A stretch of DNA of 64,000 nucleotides. Source: Tribonema minus. Its lineage: Eukaryota > Sar > Xanthophyceae > Tribonematales > Tribonemataceae. Both the position numbers and the translations under genes were made by a program. Where the stretch lies: positions 124,001 to 188,000 of the forward strand of contig JAFCMP010000129.1 of assembly GCA_017506865.1 (NCBI GenBank), given 5' to 3'. Under the pieces are notes generated by a model. The model saw only the letters and a list, made by a program, of their open reading frames with translations, made no database searches and was not told the origin of the DNA. Positions 43,300 through 58,931 of this stretch are shown in pieces (position 1 is the stretch's first letter; every line of letters begins with the position of its first letter).

Positions 43300-43845
43300 G
43301 GTCCCCTGTCGGGGGGCGCGCCACGCGCCTGGGCGGATGGGGCAGGCGGTTGAGCGCTGCTGCTCACGACGGGCGCCTGCACGAGCAGAGCGAGACACGG
43401 CGGCGCGTGAGACGCGTAACACGTCATCACGCGAGGGGGCTCGGGTGCGATCGGATGGTGGCATGTATTGTCTGCGGAGGGGGGCGTCTGCGGCACGGGT
43501 GTGAACGCACCGCGTGCGTGCAGAGGAGCAGAGGACGGCGCAGGCGGTTGAGCGCTGCTGCTCATGGCGAGCGCCTGCGCAAGCAGAGCGAGACCCGACG
43601 GCGCGTGAGACGCGTGACACGTCATCAAAAGATGGTCCGGGTTCGATCGGATGCTGGCATGTATCGCCTGCGGGGGCGTGTATGACACGCGTCTGAACGC
43701 ACCGCGTGCGTGCAGAAGAGCAGAGGGCGGCGCAGACGCGTGAGCGCTGCTGCTTGCGACGGGCGCCTGCGCGAGCAGAGCGAGACACGGCGGGGCGTGA
43801 GACGCGTGACACGTCCTCATGAGTGGTCTGTCGTGTGAGCATACA
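43300..43845. repeat. About 195-bp tandem array, three units
   Basis: GAGCGCTGCTGCT plus CGACGGGCGCCTGC recurs at 43352, 43550 and 43742; units also share GAGACGCGTGACACGTCATC, GGATG-TGGCATGTAT and GAACGCACCGCGTGCGTGCA. A partial unit lies near 44115-44215. Long open frames on the minus strand come from the repetition and GC content; no protein family is visible. Confidence 0.85.
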
Positions 43846-44272
43846 GACTTAAGGTATCAGTGAGTGGTGGTGGGAATGGCTCAGAGATGGGTTGAAACTT
43901 CAGAAGTGCTCCGTGGCACTTGATTATGGCTGGTGCGGAGGTGGAACCTCCTCAGGCGGGCAGTCGAGCTTACAGACTTTGAGACTTGTGTGGGTGAGAG
44001 ACTATGAGCTGATGCCAGTCAAGGGCATTCATCTGACTTAGACCGGAGTGATCTTCAGTCAAACACTAATCATAGCACATGGGTCATATACAGTTAATCT
44101 GGTTTAATCATGGGACGGCCAGAGTGCCAACAGATGGTGATATGCATCGGCTGCGAGGCGACTGCAGCACGCGTGTGTACGCACTGCGTGCACGCGTAAG
44201 AGCAGAGCACCTGCCGCATTTGCGAGCCAGCGGCGGCGCGCACGTGTGATCACTGGACTGTTGCTTCCCAAA

Positions 44273-44544
44273 GATGCCGGCAGCCAAGGTTAGGGTTAGG
44301 GTTAGGGTTAGGGTTAGGGTTAGGGTTAGGGTTACGACCACTGCTTTCGCAGAACGTGATGGCTTTGCTCAGAGTAGGAACACCGCTGCTGTGGCAGCGA
44401 GGAAAGTCTGATGGCACATGGCTGCGGTACACGCGTCTCCTGACATACTTCGACAAGATGGCAGACGTTTGTGAGCACACGCCAGCCGACCTGCTTTGCG
44501 ACCCTTTCAAGACATGCCAAGTGCTGCGGCGCTTTGACACATAA
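44273..44544 (+). CDS. Short open frame possibly interrupted by a TTAGGG intron
   Basis: ATG at 44273 gives MPAAK, then GTTAGGG repeats and an acceptor TTTCGCAG at 44352, then an open stretch to TAA at 44544 (NVMALLRVGTPLLWQRG, LTYFDKMADVCEHTP). If spliced this would be a 68-residue protein whose intron is nearly all telomere repeat. The amino acid content is protein-like, but the family is unknown and it may be spurious. Confidence 0.25.
44289..44335 (+). repeat. Perfect (TTAGGG)7 interstitial array
   Basis: Seven exact TTAGGG units in a row, the longest undegenerated telomere-type array in the window. It starts with GT and contains AG at each unit, so it could act as an intron. Confidence 0.95.
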
Positions 44545-44718
44545 AGTGTCCACGATTGGCGGCGCCGACCTGCGCACTTGGCCGCTACGCTGCGCGGCAC
44601 AGCGGCGCTTCCGCTGCCTCTCCTCACCCAGACTTAAGCGCAATTATATCGTGCGTATCGACTGCTTGGATGAGCACTGCCTTGCGTACTTCACATCGAC
44701 TACAACATGGCTCCGCTG

Positions 44719-49542
<4,824 letters not shown>

Positions 49543-50111
49543 AGATTATAGAAAAGCTGCAATTTCGCGTGGCACAAGGGCACGTTGGACCTGCAGGCAG
49601 GAGCAGGCGTAGGCGAACGTACCAAATCAGCATGCTACCACGTGCCACTGATCCAATTTTCCTTCTCGTAAAAGCCAACATGTATGACGCAAACAGTGCA
49701 GATGCCATTTGACACAGCAGATGCCATAGTTGCTTGAGCCTATTCACAGAGGCTCGCAAGGCAAAACACAGTCAACAGCAGGATCGCGCTTCAGAGGTTG
49801 TTGCACTTCAGTGGTTGTTGGGTGGCCAGGGCCGGTCAGATAACAATGATCGCTGCTCACCTCTCGTCTCGTGTTGCACGAGGTTTTGGGGCTTCCACAC
49901 AAATCACAGAAGTGCAACTCAAATCGTTGTTCATTCTACTTGAGGTGGCCTTTCGTCTCATGTGACCTCCCCTCCGAAAACGGCGTGGCACCTTGCGTGT
50001 GTGGCACTCTCTTCTCGTCACAGAGCGCGTGCTGGTGTCGCCAGCGTCGTACGATATAGCTACTTGGCGACTTTCAGGCTCTGCGAATCGCCTACACCCC
50101 TCGACGTTGCG
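49543..50111. promoter_or_regulatory. Shared upstream region, phosphatase / lumenal TPR gene
   Basis: 569 bases separate the two divergent start codons. No defined promoter element was recognised. No echo copies or telomere-like tracts were seen here, in contrast to the introns on both sides. Confidence 0.4.
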
Positions 50112-53100
50112 ATGAGACCTACACGACGTTGGCAATGCCTTCTGACCCTCGCAGCAGTGATGGCCTGCGAAGGCTTCACGACGATAGGTAAGTCGACATC
50201 GTGAGCTTCAGCACATGCTTGCAAGGGATAGCACTCGTTGTGGTTGTATCGCTCCTTACGGTCGCGCCTATCCCCATCTTGCCTGGCTGCGCAGCTGGTA
50301 AGGCGACGTCAACAATCGGAAATGGCGCGCCACGCGTGGCGCGGCGCCAGCATCGCTGCTCCATGTTTGAAGATGGCGAAGGAAGCTCCACCAGGCGTGA
50401 TCTACTCAAGTATGGCCTGGTGGCTGCGCTGGGCGCAGCTGCGATGCAACGTAAGTGCTATACGAGTTTGCAACTGGCAAAAAAATCGTTGAGGTGAACG
50501 CTGTTCTAACCTCGCCACATCGCTACCACCAGTGCACTGATGCGTGTGATTTATGCTGCTCGTCGTGCCGTCGCAGCTCGCGACGCGCAAGCTGCCGTCT
50601 ACCCGCAGATCTCCAGCGTCATCAGCACCCCAGCAACGCTGCCAAATCGCTCGCCGTTCGAGCTGCAGTACGAAATGTTCAAAAATGGCATGGAGCTGGA
50701 GGGCGATGAGGACTTTGTGGCGGCTGAGAAGCAGTGGACAGAGGTGAATTTATTATCCACACTGCACGACTCGCTGCAGGTCGAATCGGTGTACGCTGCG
50801 ATGTTCTACCGACACGAGACGCGGAATTGTTTCTGGCAACACCTGGAACCCAGTCGAAACTTTTGTCACCACTTTGAGGTGATTCAGTGGGCTGCATGTA
50901 CAAATGACACCATCACTGGACACTCATGACGCTGCATGGCAGTCAATGAAACGCTGCGCTTCTGTGCTACTTCAATGTTGAGGTTCTGAGCCGTTTGCAT
51001 GACGTACTGAACGTAAGCTGCTTGATGCATGCCGCAGATTATTGAGGAGCTGGAAACGCCTGCGTGGCGGGAAAGCTCTACCGGAAATAGGTATCTGCTG
51101 GCGAGAGCCCACGCCAACAGGTGACTGCCCCTGATACTACGACGACGACTTCGAAGTGTATTTGGAGTTGCTAAATCAGCATTCATTAGAGTTTTTGTGC
51201 GAAATCACTTGGAGATGCAACAAGCAACATCTGAGCTTACATGCTGCCAATTTAGCTTCAATCACTGCGACCTGTACTGGTGCAAGTTCCGGCAGCTACA
51301 CCTCTGCACTTGCGTAGTTGTATCTGCCGTGGCTTCTATGGAAGTGCTGTTCAGGTATTGCGGAAGCACTTAGTTTTATGTACTTATACCGCTCCGAGCG
51401 CGCTCTGAATTTCATCGGCTGCCTGTGTTGCACTCGGCACATGAACCCGCTGTGCTGAGTGCAGCGCGTTCAAAGGTTAGGGTGAGGGTTAAGGTAGGTT
51501 ACAATTAGGGACATTCTGTTCCCTAGGTGCGCGCAGCCGCCTCCTGTTGCTCTACAAAGGCATCACGCTGTTGATCTGATACATTGTTGCTGAGGGTCGC
51601 GCAATTACCAGAAACACAGTCTTTGCTGGCGCTACACGGGGACACATAATATTCCTCACGCAAACGACAACTGATGATTTCTGGTACGGAAGCACACATT
51701 AGAATACGAGCGGGGTCTGTAATTCAGCAGTGGAATAGAGTGCGCGTTGCTTCACAATTCAAGAAAACTTCCTTGGCGCATAGTCAGCGTCCCCTTTGCC
51801 ATTTGCCTAGTCTATTGCCAACTGGCAACCCTGCCCAAGCCGAATTCCAACCCTAAGCCACTCAAGCATACCGGCAGTTCTGGCCCCGCTTGCCCCGAGC
51901 CTGCTCCTCTTCTTGCGCACGCCACCAACAACAACACTCAACAACCCTTATTGTTAAAACCCTAATTGCAGGGGCGGCGCGCGCGCGAGCCTGGGGCGGC
52001 AGCGCGAGGCAATCCTGGACTACTCTGAGGCGCTGACGCTGGTGCCGGACAAGTGCGAGTTCTGGCTGAGCAGGGGGCTTGCGTACGAAGGTATGTAGGT
52101 ATAGACACATGTTGAATGTTACTTGGAAGTAGGTTTAGGGTTAAGAGTAGGGTGACTGTAGTGTGTGTGTACTGCGCAGAAGGCATGCAGGCTGGGGTTA
52201 GGGTTAGGGTCGAGGTGTAGGGTTAGTGTGTGCGTACTGTGCAGGAGGCATGCAGGTATAGAGAGACACGGGGAGGCGCAGACGCTGGTGCGTAGCAAGT
52301 GCGATTAACTCTCAGCACATTTGGACTCGGATGCGCAGCCCAGGCGCCAGCGGATACTACGTGAACTATGACGCTGGCACGCACGACAGCGCGAGGGTAT
52401 TCGGCCGTATTCGCTTGCGGTGGATCCGGCTGGCTCATTCGTCATGGCATAGGGTTAGGTTTAGGACTAGGGTTAGGAACAGGGTCAGGGTTAGGGTGAT
52501 GGCCCTGAGCTGGCTCAGGTGATCCTACACTTGTTAGGTTTTTCTTGATGATACGCAGCTGGTGCTATAAAGTAAACTCAGCAGGCTCCCGCAGTCCTGT
52601 CCAGCATGGCAGAAGGCACAGCGACTTCAATTGTGAACTTGAGCTAACCACTTCAACTGTGAAGTTGAGCTAACCGCGGCAGCGCTCCGCTGCTGTGCGC
52701 GCAGGCCTCGCCGACATGAAGGTGGCCATGGACGGCTGCTCTCAGGAGGGCGTGCGCGTCTTCTACGAGTCAGGTGAGCGCTGCTGCACGACTAAGATGT
52801 ACCTGTACATACCCCATTTGTGCTCTAACACTAGCATTCTCAGGGGGGGCGTGCGCGGCTTCTACGAGACAGGTGAGCGCTGCTGCACGACTACGGTACC
52901 CATACATACCCCATGTGTGTCCCAACCCAAACGTTCTCAGGAGGGCGTGCGCGCGCGTCTTTTACAAGTCCGGTGAGCACTGCTGCGTGGCTGCCCATAC
53001 ATACTCCTCCCTCACTAGTGACTTGCAGCGTCATTGGGCAGCCTAAATGTGCAGTGGTTTCTGCATGGAGAAAGACCATGCGAAGTGTACTGCATGCACT

Positions 53101-56100
53101 GTCAACAGCAAGAGCTGATTGCTTTGCAAGTTCAAAAACCCGTACTGATCATGCTGATAGCCCCCCCCCCCCCGGGCACCTCATTGTGCTGAACTTCATA
53201 TTGAGCCTGATATGGGAGCGCTGCCACCGCTGCTGCTCGCTGCCGCAGCGCTCTCCGACTACGACCGCGCCCATATATGTACATTCTTACCTGACGTGCG
53301 AGCACTGTCATTGCCGCTGCTCGCTGCCGCAGCGCTCTCCGACTACGACCGCGCCCTGTATATGCACAATTACATGATATGTGAGCGCTGCCACCGCTGC
53401 TGCTCACTGCCACCGCTGCTGCTTGCGGCTGCTGCTGGTGCTGTTGCAGCGCTCTCCGACTACGACCGTGCCCTGGTGCTGGACCTCGCGGAGCCGCTGG
53501 TGTACATGCCTACCCCTGTACATACATGCATACATACATTCGTACGTACCTGACGCGTGAGTGCTGCCACCGCTGCTGCTCGCTGCCGCAGCGCTCTCCG
53601 ACTACGACGGCGCCCTGGTCCTCGACCCTGCGAAGCCGCAGGTGTACATGCATACATTCCAACATCCCTACCCCTATACGTACATGCCTGACGTGTGAGC
53701 GCTGCTGCTCGCTGCTGCAGCGCTCTCGGACTACGATCGTGCCCTGGTGCTCGACCCGGCCGAGCCGCAGGTGTACATGCTGCGCGGCGACGTCATGGCG
53801 CTGCTGCAGCAGCACCGCGAGGCGCTCGACACGTACCGCAGGGGGCTCGCACTCAACCCCTCCAAGCCTGGTACGTATGCTTGGTGTGCGCTTGCGCGGT
53901 CCATACATGCATACCCCGGCAGCTGTGCGAGGGGGCGCTCGACATGTACCGCAGGGGGCTCGCACTCAACCCCTCCAAGCCTGGTACGTATGTATGGCGT
54001 GCGCGTGCGCAGTCGATACATGCCTACCCCGGCAGCTTTGCGAGGCGCTCAAAGGGGGAGTGCGGGGGGCTCACGCTCACACACCCCTGCAGGGCCAGCA
54101 CACAACTCATCTCGGCCCCGCTGAGCCACGCATGTAGTAGTTAGTGGCATGCGCGCATGCACACACGCTGTACACTGGTACACAATTACCTGAACCTCAA
54201 CCTGCTATATATGGCAGGGGGACGTTTTGCGCTCGATCCCCTTGAGCTGGGTCCGTGCGCGAGCCACGTTGCTGGTGCTTGCGGCTCACTGCGCAATCTG
54301 AGGTCTGCCGTGCACGCCGCCAGTACCTGATCAGATCTTGTTCTTTGCGTTCGCAGATTTGAGGTGCCGCACGAATCTGGCGGACGCCACCTTGCTGGTG
54401 TGTGCGGCTCACTGCACAATCTAGTGCCTGCCTCGAACGCCAGAAGCTGGTCAAAATTCGGTCGCAGAGCTGAGGTGCCGCAATGCGCTGGCGGAGAGCC
54501 AGGCACTTCAACCTCAGTCTGCTGTAACCTTGCCGGTGCCTGCGGCTCACTGCGCAAACTCAGCCCTGTTCCAAACGCCGCCACAACCTGACCGCAATCC
54601 TGTCCTTGCGTCCGCAGATCTGAGGTGCTGCACGGCGCTGGCCGAGATCCAGTGCGGCAACATCCGTCTGCTGTAGCCTTGCTGATGCTGGTGGCTCACT
54701 GCGCAACCTTAGGTGTTGCGCGAACGCCAGAAGTCGACCAGAGTTCTGGCTCAATACATCCCGCAGCCTGCCGCGAACGCCAGATGCTGATCAAAATTCT
54801 GTACTTTTTCGGTCGCAGACCTCAGGTGCCGCACGGTCTGGAAGGCCCAGTACCGCAAACTAGGTCTGCCGTAACCTTGCTGGTGCTGCGGCTCACTGTG
54901 CAACTAGTGTCTGCCGCAAACGCCTGCGCTGATCAACATTCTGAACTCTGCTGTTGCAGATCTGAGGTGCCGCACGGCGCTGGCAGAGATCCAGTGCGGC
55001 AACCTCAACATGGGCGCCGCCATGGTCGGCTCCATCCTACACACGCAGCCGGACCGCCCCGACATGCTGCTCGCCGGCGCGGCGCTCGCGTGGGAGGCGG
55101 GCGAGCTCGCCGAGAGCGAGGTGCGTCACCGCCATCTTTAAGTATAACAGTTGAAGTACTTTGTTGTAGAAGTGCCGGACCGTCCCCGACATGCTGCTCG
55201 CCGGCGCGGCGCTCGCGGGGGGGGCGGGCGAGCTCGCCGAGAGCAAGGTGCGTCACCATTTTCTAGTGTTGCTGTTGCACTTGTGTGTCTTTATGGCGGT
55301 CGCCCATTCGCTTGCCAGATCGGCGCGCATGTTCATCGTCCATGAATAGGGTCGTTGAAGTAGTGCAGCCGAGAGCGAGGTGCGTCACCGCCATCTTCAA
55401 GTGTGATTGTTGAAGTATTGTGTTCTAGTCCCGGTCCACAACCTTGCCAAGGTGGATGCGCATCGCACGATGAATCATTGGTGAGTGCAATTGATGAATA
55501 GTGCAGCTAAGAATGAGATGCGTCATGCCATCTTCAAGTGTGGCTGATGAAGTCGTGCGTGCTCTGTGGAAGTTCCCATTGTTGCCTGTAGGCTCGCCGA
55601 CAGCAGGCGTGCAGTGCCATCTTTTGAATTTTTTACTTTCCGTCGAAGCCGTTGTGATGGACAACACGCTGGGCTAACCTTTGAGCCAATCGCGCGAAGC
55701 ATCAGCACACTGCAGCGCCCGCATGCTGAGCACTGTTGCGGCCTGCAGCAATATGTAGGCAGCCTCGCTCTGACGCGTTCTGCGCATGCTCCTCATGCGC
55801 GTGCGCCGCCGCCACCGCCCACAAGTACAACGTGCCGATTGCTGCCACGGTTTGCAGCAGGCTCACGCATCAGCGCACTTACTTGTCTCGTTCTGTGACC
55901 GCGCCTCATGCCCCCCCCCCCCCCCCCCCCTCCCCCCCCTGCGCGCAGACCCTGTACAGGATGGCTGTGGCGCAGGACGTGCGCCTGCTAGACGACAGGT
56001 TCATCGTCAATGCACTGAGGTGAGGGGGCGGGGGCTGCGCACCAAAGTACCACCTCGCCTCGTAGGATTAGGGTTGGGTTAGGGGGTTCTGGTTAGCGTT

Positions 56101-56812
56101 AGCTGCTGCAGGACAGGTTCATCGTCAACGTACCGAGGTGAGGTGAGGGGGGGGGGCGCGCAGAACTACCACTCGCTTTGTAGTGTTAGGGTTAGGCTTA
56201 GGCATTGCCGCCGCGACGTGTCCAGCGATTCCTTTCAACTGGATCGTTCGACACTCTCAAGGCAACCTCGCGGATGTGCTCTGTTACGCAAAGATGCCCT
56301 CTGTGCGTCTCGGCCTCAAGGCATCGGGCGCTGTCCTGCTCTCAGCTGAGACGCACGACGCGCTGAGGTGAGGAAACATGCGCATGTCGCACAGCGCGAC
56401 TCGCGCCGGCTGACGGATCCGCCTCTGTCACGTCAGTCATTTGAGACCCGGGCTTCGTGAAGCAAGGCCCCCCAGCACGTGATTCATCCCCTCTCCGTTC
56501 CCCCCGTGCCCCCCCCCCCCCCCCCCCCCCCTTGCAACAACGCTCAGATGGCCCGTCGTCCCCCGTGTCCGTGGTGTGTCTATAGCGTGCGCGTGCTGCC
56601 AATGCACGGTTCACACGCATGCTGCTCAAAACTCGCTAGCTCATCTCGAGCCCCCCGCCGACACGTGATTCATTCTCCCCCCCCCCTCCCCCCCCCTTGC
56701 ATCAACGCTCAGGTGGCCCGCCGTCCCCGTGTCCATGGTGCGCGTGCTGCGCAAGGCGGGCACCATCAACCGCCTCGCAGCCGTGCGCACCCTCATTGGC
56801 TCCCAGATCTGA
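50112..56812 (+). CDS. Thylakoid-lumen TPR protein with tripartite presequence, complete, 10 exons
   Basis: Exons 50112-50187, 50295-50450, 50577-50743, 51038-51120, 51972-52090, 52705-52773, 53721-53870, 54960-55120, 55949-56019 and 56713-56812 join in phase into 383 residues. Residues 1-22 are an ER signal peptide (CLLTLAAVMACEGF); a basic, hydroxylated stretch follows; then a twin-arginine signal at about 57-80 (STRRDLLKYGLVAALGAAAM). This is the order expected for import across a secondary plastid envelope and the thylakoid membrane by the Tat route. The mature part contains TPR motifs (REAILDYSEALTLVP, SDYDRALVLDPAEP, REALDTYRRGLALNP), which mediate protein contacts, possibly in photosystem assembly. 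That role is inferred. Exon 52705-52773 inserts a non-TPR segment. Junction echoes are most abundant in this gene. Confidence 0.87.
52130..52510 (+). repeat. Telomere-like tracts with donor-side fragments, TPR intron 5
   Basis: GGGTTAGGG-type tracts at 52130-52145, 52195-52228 and 52448-52500 alternate with repeated GTGTGTACTG-GCAG-AGGCATGCAGG. GGTATAGAGAGACACG at 52255 recalls the sequence after the real donor at 52091. Confidence 0.75.
52830..52985 (+). repeat. Two donor-side echoes of TPR exon 6
   Basis: TCTCAGGAGGGCGTGCGCG-TTCTACGAG-CAG followed by GTGAGCGCTGCTGC occurs at 52740 (real) and again near 52838 and 52932, period about 95. All three keep a GTGAGC donor. Confidence 0.88.
53245..53660 (+). 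repeat. Four acceptor-side echoes before TPR exon 7
   Basis: GCAGCGCTCTCCGACTACGA (codons ALSDYDRAL) occurs near 53247, 53317, 53438 and 53588 before the real exon at 53721. The last two extend to AEPLVYMP or AKPQVYM, about 60-70 bases of exon. Any of these acceptors would keep frame locally, so alternative 3' splice sites are possible. Confidence 0.88.
53925..54060 (+). repeat. Donor-side echoes of TPR exon 7
   Basis: 53932-53990 repeats ALDMYRRGLALNPSKP and its GTACGTATG donor almost exactly; 54032-54060 is a decayed further copy. Confidence 0.85.
54350..54860 (+). repeat. Four acceptor-side echoes before TPR exon 8
   Basis: CGCAGATCTGAGGTGCCGCA (codons LRCRTALAEIQ) recurs near 54352, 54463, 54614 and 54815 before the real acceptor at 54959. 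Each is followed by CTTGC-GGTGC--GCGGCTCACTG intron sequence, so the unit spans the junction. Confidence 0.88.
55165..55545 (+). repeat. Three donor-side echoes of TPR exon 8
   Basis: A 90-base copy (55170-55250, PDMLLAGAAL...ELAES with GTGCGTCACC), then short ones near 55365 and 55505. Identity falls with distance from the exon. Confidence 0.85.
56100..56610 (+). repeat. Echoes of TPR exons 9 and 10
   Basis: 56108-56145 repeats the end of exon 9 (GACAGGTTCATCGTCAA and GAGGTGAGG). 56545-56610 repeats the acceptor and start of exon 10 (ACGCTCAGATGGCCCG, GTGCGCGTGCTGC), preceded by a long poly-C run as at the real site. Confidence 0.8.
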
Positions 56813-58931
56813 GCGCTGCTGTTTCCACAGTTACGCGGCAACTGCCACACAGCGTGGGGGGGGGGGGGGGGCAAGGAGAGAGTCGAGCAAGTGCTGTGTT
56901 CTGCACTTGAGGTTTAAGGTCGCCTGGACCTAATTTTGTGCAGGCTGAGAGGTTTCAGGGGGGCACCACACCCTGCCCTCTCTTCTCATGTCAGGATGAC
57001 AAGACAAGGGGGGGGGGGGGGGGGGGGGGGGGGCATGGCCCAAAGTGTGTGTGTTATGTGTTGGTGGCCGCGTGCGCGCTGCGTTGTCGCGACGGGCGCA
57101 CACGCCAGGCGGCGGACAGAGAGAGAGAGTGGGGAGGAGAGAACAAGAAATGGGGGCGTGCATATCACAGGGGGCGCGTAGGCATTCTCTGGCACACGCC
57201 GAGGTAGCGGCGGCGGCGGCAGGGGGTGCTATTGGCGTCTGTGCAAAGCCGCTGAGGTAGCAGCGGCGGCGACAGTGATGGCGGCAGTGGCAGCGACGGC
57301 ATGTGACGTGTGTGTGTCGTGCGGGGCCTCATGTTGATAGGCGTGGCGTGGCAAGAGAGCAAGAGAGCGCGGGGCGTCTGGCCAAGAAGGTGAAAGAAGG
57401 GGGGGGGGGGGGGGGGGGCACTCCTGCGCCGTCCTTTACGGTGCGTGGGGGGGCTCCGTGTACATATGCATGTGGCAAGTAGGTATGGTGTGCAACAAAG
57501 CAGCGAAAAAGCAGCGCCGGCGGCGCCTGTGTGTCCCGAGCAGTTGAGGTACAACTGCAACTGTCGGGCTGGGGGGAGGGGGTTCTGATCAACTCACAAC
57601 TGAGGGTCAACGGACCCCCGTCACCAAGACCGCCGCCACTGCGAAGCCGGAGCGGATTTCTTTTTCACCGAGACCACGCCCATTTTCTTCTGTTCATGGT
57701 CCGCGCGCTCTACGGTATGTATGTACCGCGCGTAGGGCGCGTCCGTCGTCGTTGGAGAGTCCAGCAGCAGTAGTTCCGCGCCGCAGGTGCGGCGCGCGGC
57801 GCGGCGTGAGTGTACACACGCCGTGCGCGCGCCCCGCACCCAAGAGGCCGCTGAATACGACAGCCCACGGTCGTGAGAGAGGGGAGGGAGCGCGGTGTGC
57901 ATAGGCGCGTGTGCGTGGGTGTACGTTTAGAGCGGATTCAGGGGGAATAGGGGGGATGGATTTGTTGATGGGCGGGGGCGGTACAAAGAACTTGGGGGGG
58001 GGGGGGGGGGTTGGCAGTTCAGCTGTGCATATTGTCAGTGAATGTGCGGCCGCGGCAGCGCTCAAGTGCCGCACACGCGGCATTGTGGGCGGGAGCTGCA
58101 CTCAGCTGGCAGCCGCGTGGGGGTTGCGGCGGTCGAGCGCTGCTGCGCGCCCTTTTGTATTGTAATGTAACGCTCACTTCTGCGCTCCACCCCGTGATGG
58201 TCTTGTCCCACTCTGGCATTCTTCCTGCCTGTTTTGTGCTCCGCATCCGTCTGAGTGCGCCTTCCTTGGTCGCTTTTGGCGGTGGCGTGGGTGCGGCGGT
58301 TGAGCGCTGCTGCACGCGCCGCATCGTCTTTCCCATGTTGTCATCGCATGTGCTCTGCTCGTCTACGCTTGCCTGCCTTGCTCGCTTGCTATGCGTCCAT
58401 CTGGTGGCAACCAACACTTCTCTGCTGTGGGAAAGGTGCTGCATGCGTCAGTACTTTCATCAGCCCCGTCAGGTTGTTCTTCAGAGTGAAGTCACTAGTA
58501 GTGTCCCCCCCCCCCTACCACATCAGACCGTCTGTTGCATTAAGCTGCGCCTGTAGTTGCACTGTAGTCGCACCGACTGCGTGTGTTGGGCAGCAGCGGT
58601 GGAGCACTGTGGCACACCCTCATCGCGCAACCTGCGGCTCTGCACACACCCTCTGCTTTATGGTGATGCATGCTCAAGTAGGATTTGCCCTAACCATACT
58701 GCGCCCTGGGAGTTTGTGCGGCCCCCGTGCATACAGGCAGGTGGCGGCCAAGTCGCCCTGACATAAGTAGGTGTCCTTGTCGGCCAATGGTTTGGCAATC
58801 ACCTGGTGCTTACAGCAGAGTTTGTTGTGCTGTGCGGCGCGGCTGCATGCTGTGCAGGTGAACAGGACGCATGCAGCACGTTGCTGCGCAGAACGTTATG
58901 AAACACCTGTTTCAGACAAAGCATGATGTGT

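Larger units (their letters stand above)
42172..44718. other. Repeat-rich intergenic region
   Basis: Between the convergent RING-H2 and phosphatase genes. It holds poly-C runs (42627-42648, 43140-43164), a roughly 195-bp tandem array and a perfect telomere-like array, and one weak short open frame, listed separately. No recognisable gene otherwise. Confidence 0.5.

Noticed and set aside
43177-43842. 221- and 193-codon leftward frames
   Set aside because: Produced by a three-unit tandem array; two frames are open at once and neither resembles a protein family.
56183-56371. Extra TPR-gene exon ending GACGCGCTGAG
   Set aside because: Exons 9 and 10 join in phase without it, and inserting it finds no acceptor of the right phase; its end only resembles the exon 9 donor.
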